Source of the DNA: CAZQLE01 sp964593905
GTDB lineage: Bacteria; Chloroflexota; Anaerolineae; Anaerolineales; Anaerolineaceae
NCBI GenBank assembly: GCA_964593905.1
Contig: CAZQLE010000080.1
Location: forward strand, 1 to 15,478
DNA length: 15,478 bases
Direction: 5' to 3'
Position numbers and translations under genes: made by a program. The first letter of the stretch is position 1. Every line of letters starts with the position of its first letter. Shown piece by piece: positions 14,660 through 15,478 of this stretch. The notes under the pieces were generated by a model that was given only the letters and a program-made list of their open reading frames with translations, was not told the origin of the DNA and made no database searches.

Positions 14660-14761
14660 CGGGGGCGTCGGGGGGGTGTTTCACCTGGCGGCCCCTGATT
14701 TTTTTGTTTGCAAAAGTGATGTGGTTTGGACAAGATCTATCAAAGACTTAAAAATATTTAA

Positions 14762-14790
14762 TTGACAGTTTTACACCGGGAGGGTATAAT
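14762..14790 (+). promoter_or_regulatory. perfect-consensus sigma-70 promoter of the S1-domain gene
   Basis: TTGACA (14762-14767) and TATAAT (14785-14790) are both exact consensus and separated by exactly 17 bases. The start codon is 39 bases further on. This predicts very strong, probably constitutive transcription. Confidence 0.93.
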
Positions 14791-14829
14791 AGACCTTCGC
14801 TGAAATTAACTTAATGGAGAGTGATTCAA

Positions 14830-15478
14830 ATGGAAGCAAGTGAAGCCCCGGAAATTCAACCGACTGGCGAGGTCATGTTAAAGGAGCAGTTCAAAGGCAA
14901 GGTTGTCAAGATCAGCCTGGCCGGCGCCGTTCTCGATATTGGTCGAGAAATGCCCGCTGTACTGCACATTTCACAGATCCTGCCCACCAACGAAGGTGAG
15001 TCGGTTAAGCGCGTTGAAGACGTGCTGCAAATTGGTCAGGAAATTGATGTCTGGGTTAAAAAGGTCAAAGGCGACCGCGTCGAACTGACGATGGTTCAGC
15101 CCCTGGGCCTGGAATGGCGCGAGATCAAGAAAGACATGACGGTTAAAGGCACGGTTGTTCGCCTTGAAAAGTTTGGTGTCTTTGTTGAGATCGGCGCCGA
15201 ACGCCCCGGTTTGGTCCATATCTCAGAAATGGCGCATGGTTATGTTCGCCAGCCCTCTGATGTGGTCAAAGAAGGCGATGAAGTTGAAGCTATGGTGCTG
15301 GAAGTTAACCGCCGCAAAAAGCAGATCAAGCTGAGCATGAAAGCGCTGCAGCCTGAACCGGAACCGGAACCGACCCCGGAACCCTCGCAGACGGCGTATC
15401 CGCCCCGTGTGTTCAATGCTCCGCCGACCGGCGATCGGTCTGCCCGCCCGATCAAAAAGAAAACCAGCAATCGCAAAC
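14830..15478 (+). CDS. S1 RNA-binding domain protein (partial, runs off the right end)
   Basis: This frame stays open from the ATG at 14830 to the window end: 216 codons with no stop. It encodes two S1 (OB-fold) RNA-binding domains. The first lies at about 19-88 (FKGKVVKISLAGAVLDIG...AVLHISQI), and the second, closer to consensus, at about 103-172 (GTVVRLEKFGVFVEIG...GLVHISEM...KQIKLSMKAL). A Pro/Glu-repeat stretch (PEPEPEPTPEPS, 175-186) and a basic tail (KKKTSNRK) follow. Such short S1 proteins act in translation or RNA turnover, related to ribosomal protein S1. The basic tail suggests the stop is near, but more domains beyond the edge cannot be excluded. GGAG (14816-14819) is ten bases upstream. 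Confidence 0.85.
   Translation, partial: MEASEAPEIQPTGEVMLKEQFKGKVVKISLAGAVLDIGREMPAVLHISQILPTNEGESVKRVEDVLQIGQEIDVWVKKVKGDRVELTMVQPLGLEWREIKKDMTVKGTVVRLEKFGVFVEIGAERPGLVHISEMAHGYVRQPSDVVKEGDEVEAMVLEVNRRKKQIKLSMKALQPEPEPEPTPEPSQTAYPPRVFNAPPTGDRSARPIKKKTSNRK

Noticed and set aside
1..15478. CRISPR array, tRNA, rRNA, insertion sequence or prophage genes
   Set aside because: No regularly spaced repeats, tRNA-like cloverleaf, transposase or phage genes were recognised. The 11-bp TACA repeats are too short and have the character of a regulator-binding site.

Overview
This window looks like a scaffold from a draft or metagenome-derived bacterial assembly. Composition is moderately GC-rich, most genes have clear Shine-Dalgarno sites, and several promoters are close to sigma-70 consensus. 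There is one 10-N assembly gap (11689-11698). No rRNA or marker gene fixes the taxon. A KimA-type transporter, tandem MerR/B12 photoreceptor repressors, a crtI-crtB pair and a short two-domain S1 protein together suggest a Chloroflexota (Anaerolineae-like) bacterium, but this is inference and not strongly held.

Layout. Positions 1-1492 on the minus strand hold a tungstate/molybdate-type ABC transporter operon (permease, ATPase, then the first codons of a third gene), with a clean promoter and a 30-bp inverted repeat at its start. From 1660 to the right end every gene is on the plus strand. They are: an RNase Z-like metallo-beta-lactamase-fold hydrolase (1660-2403); a GT39-like membrane glycosyltransferase (2442-3701); a structured intergenic region with two hairpins and a perfect 42-bp palindrome; a VOC-family protein overlapping an M23-type secreted peptidase (3966-5005); a KimA-like potassium transporter (5201-7141); a class V PLP aminotransferase (7386-8477); two adjacent CarH/LitR-type B12-dependent regulators (8576-9571, 9837-10781); crtI and crtB (11024-13425); a zinc-type CDF exporter (13689-14633); and an S1-domain RNA-binding protein that runs off the end (from 14830).

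The most interesting part is 7250-13425, which reads as a light-responsive carotenoid locus. Both regulators carry a MerR-type DNA-binding domain, the Wx9EH motif of adenosylcobalamin photoreceptors and the ExHxxG cobalamin-ligand motif. The crtI promoter carries three direct repeats of nnnTACA at exact 11-bp spacing (10942, 10953, 10964), the operator architecture known for CarH. Related TACA boxes lie in the promoters of both regulator genes. An identical 11-mer (GCTTGTACAAT) lies upstream of the aminotransferase and of the first regulator. The expected model is repression of crtIB in the dark by adenosylcobalamin-bound repressor and derepression in light. The two regulators differ at a key residue: the second has the His that becomes the upper cobalt ligand after photolysis, while the first has Tyr there. 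They may therefore not be redundant.

The N gap lies inside crtI and breaks its reading frame. The flanks fit one intact gene if the real gap is a multiple of three bases (12 fits the family best).
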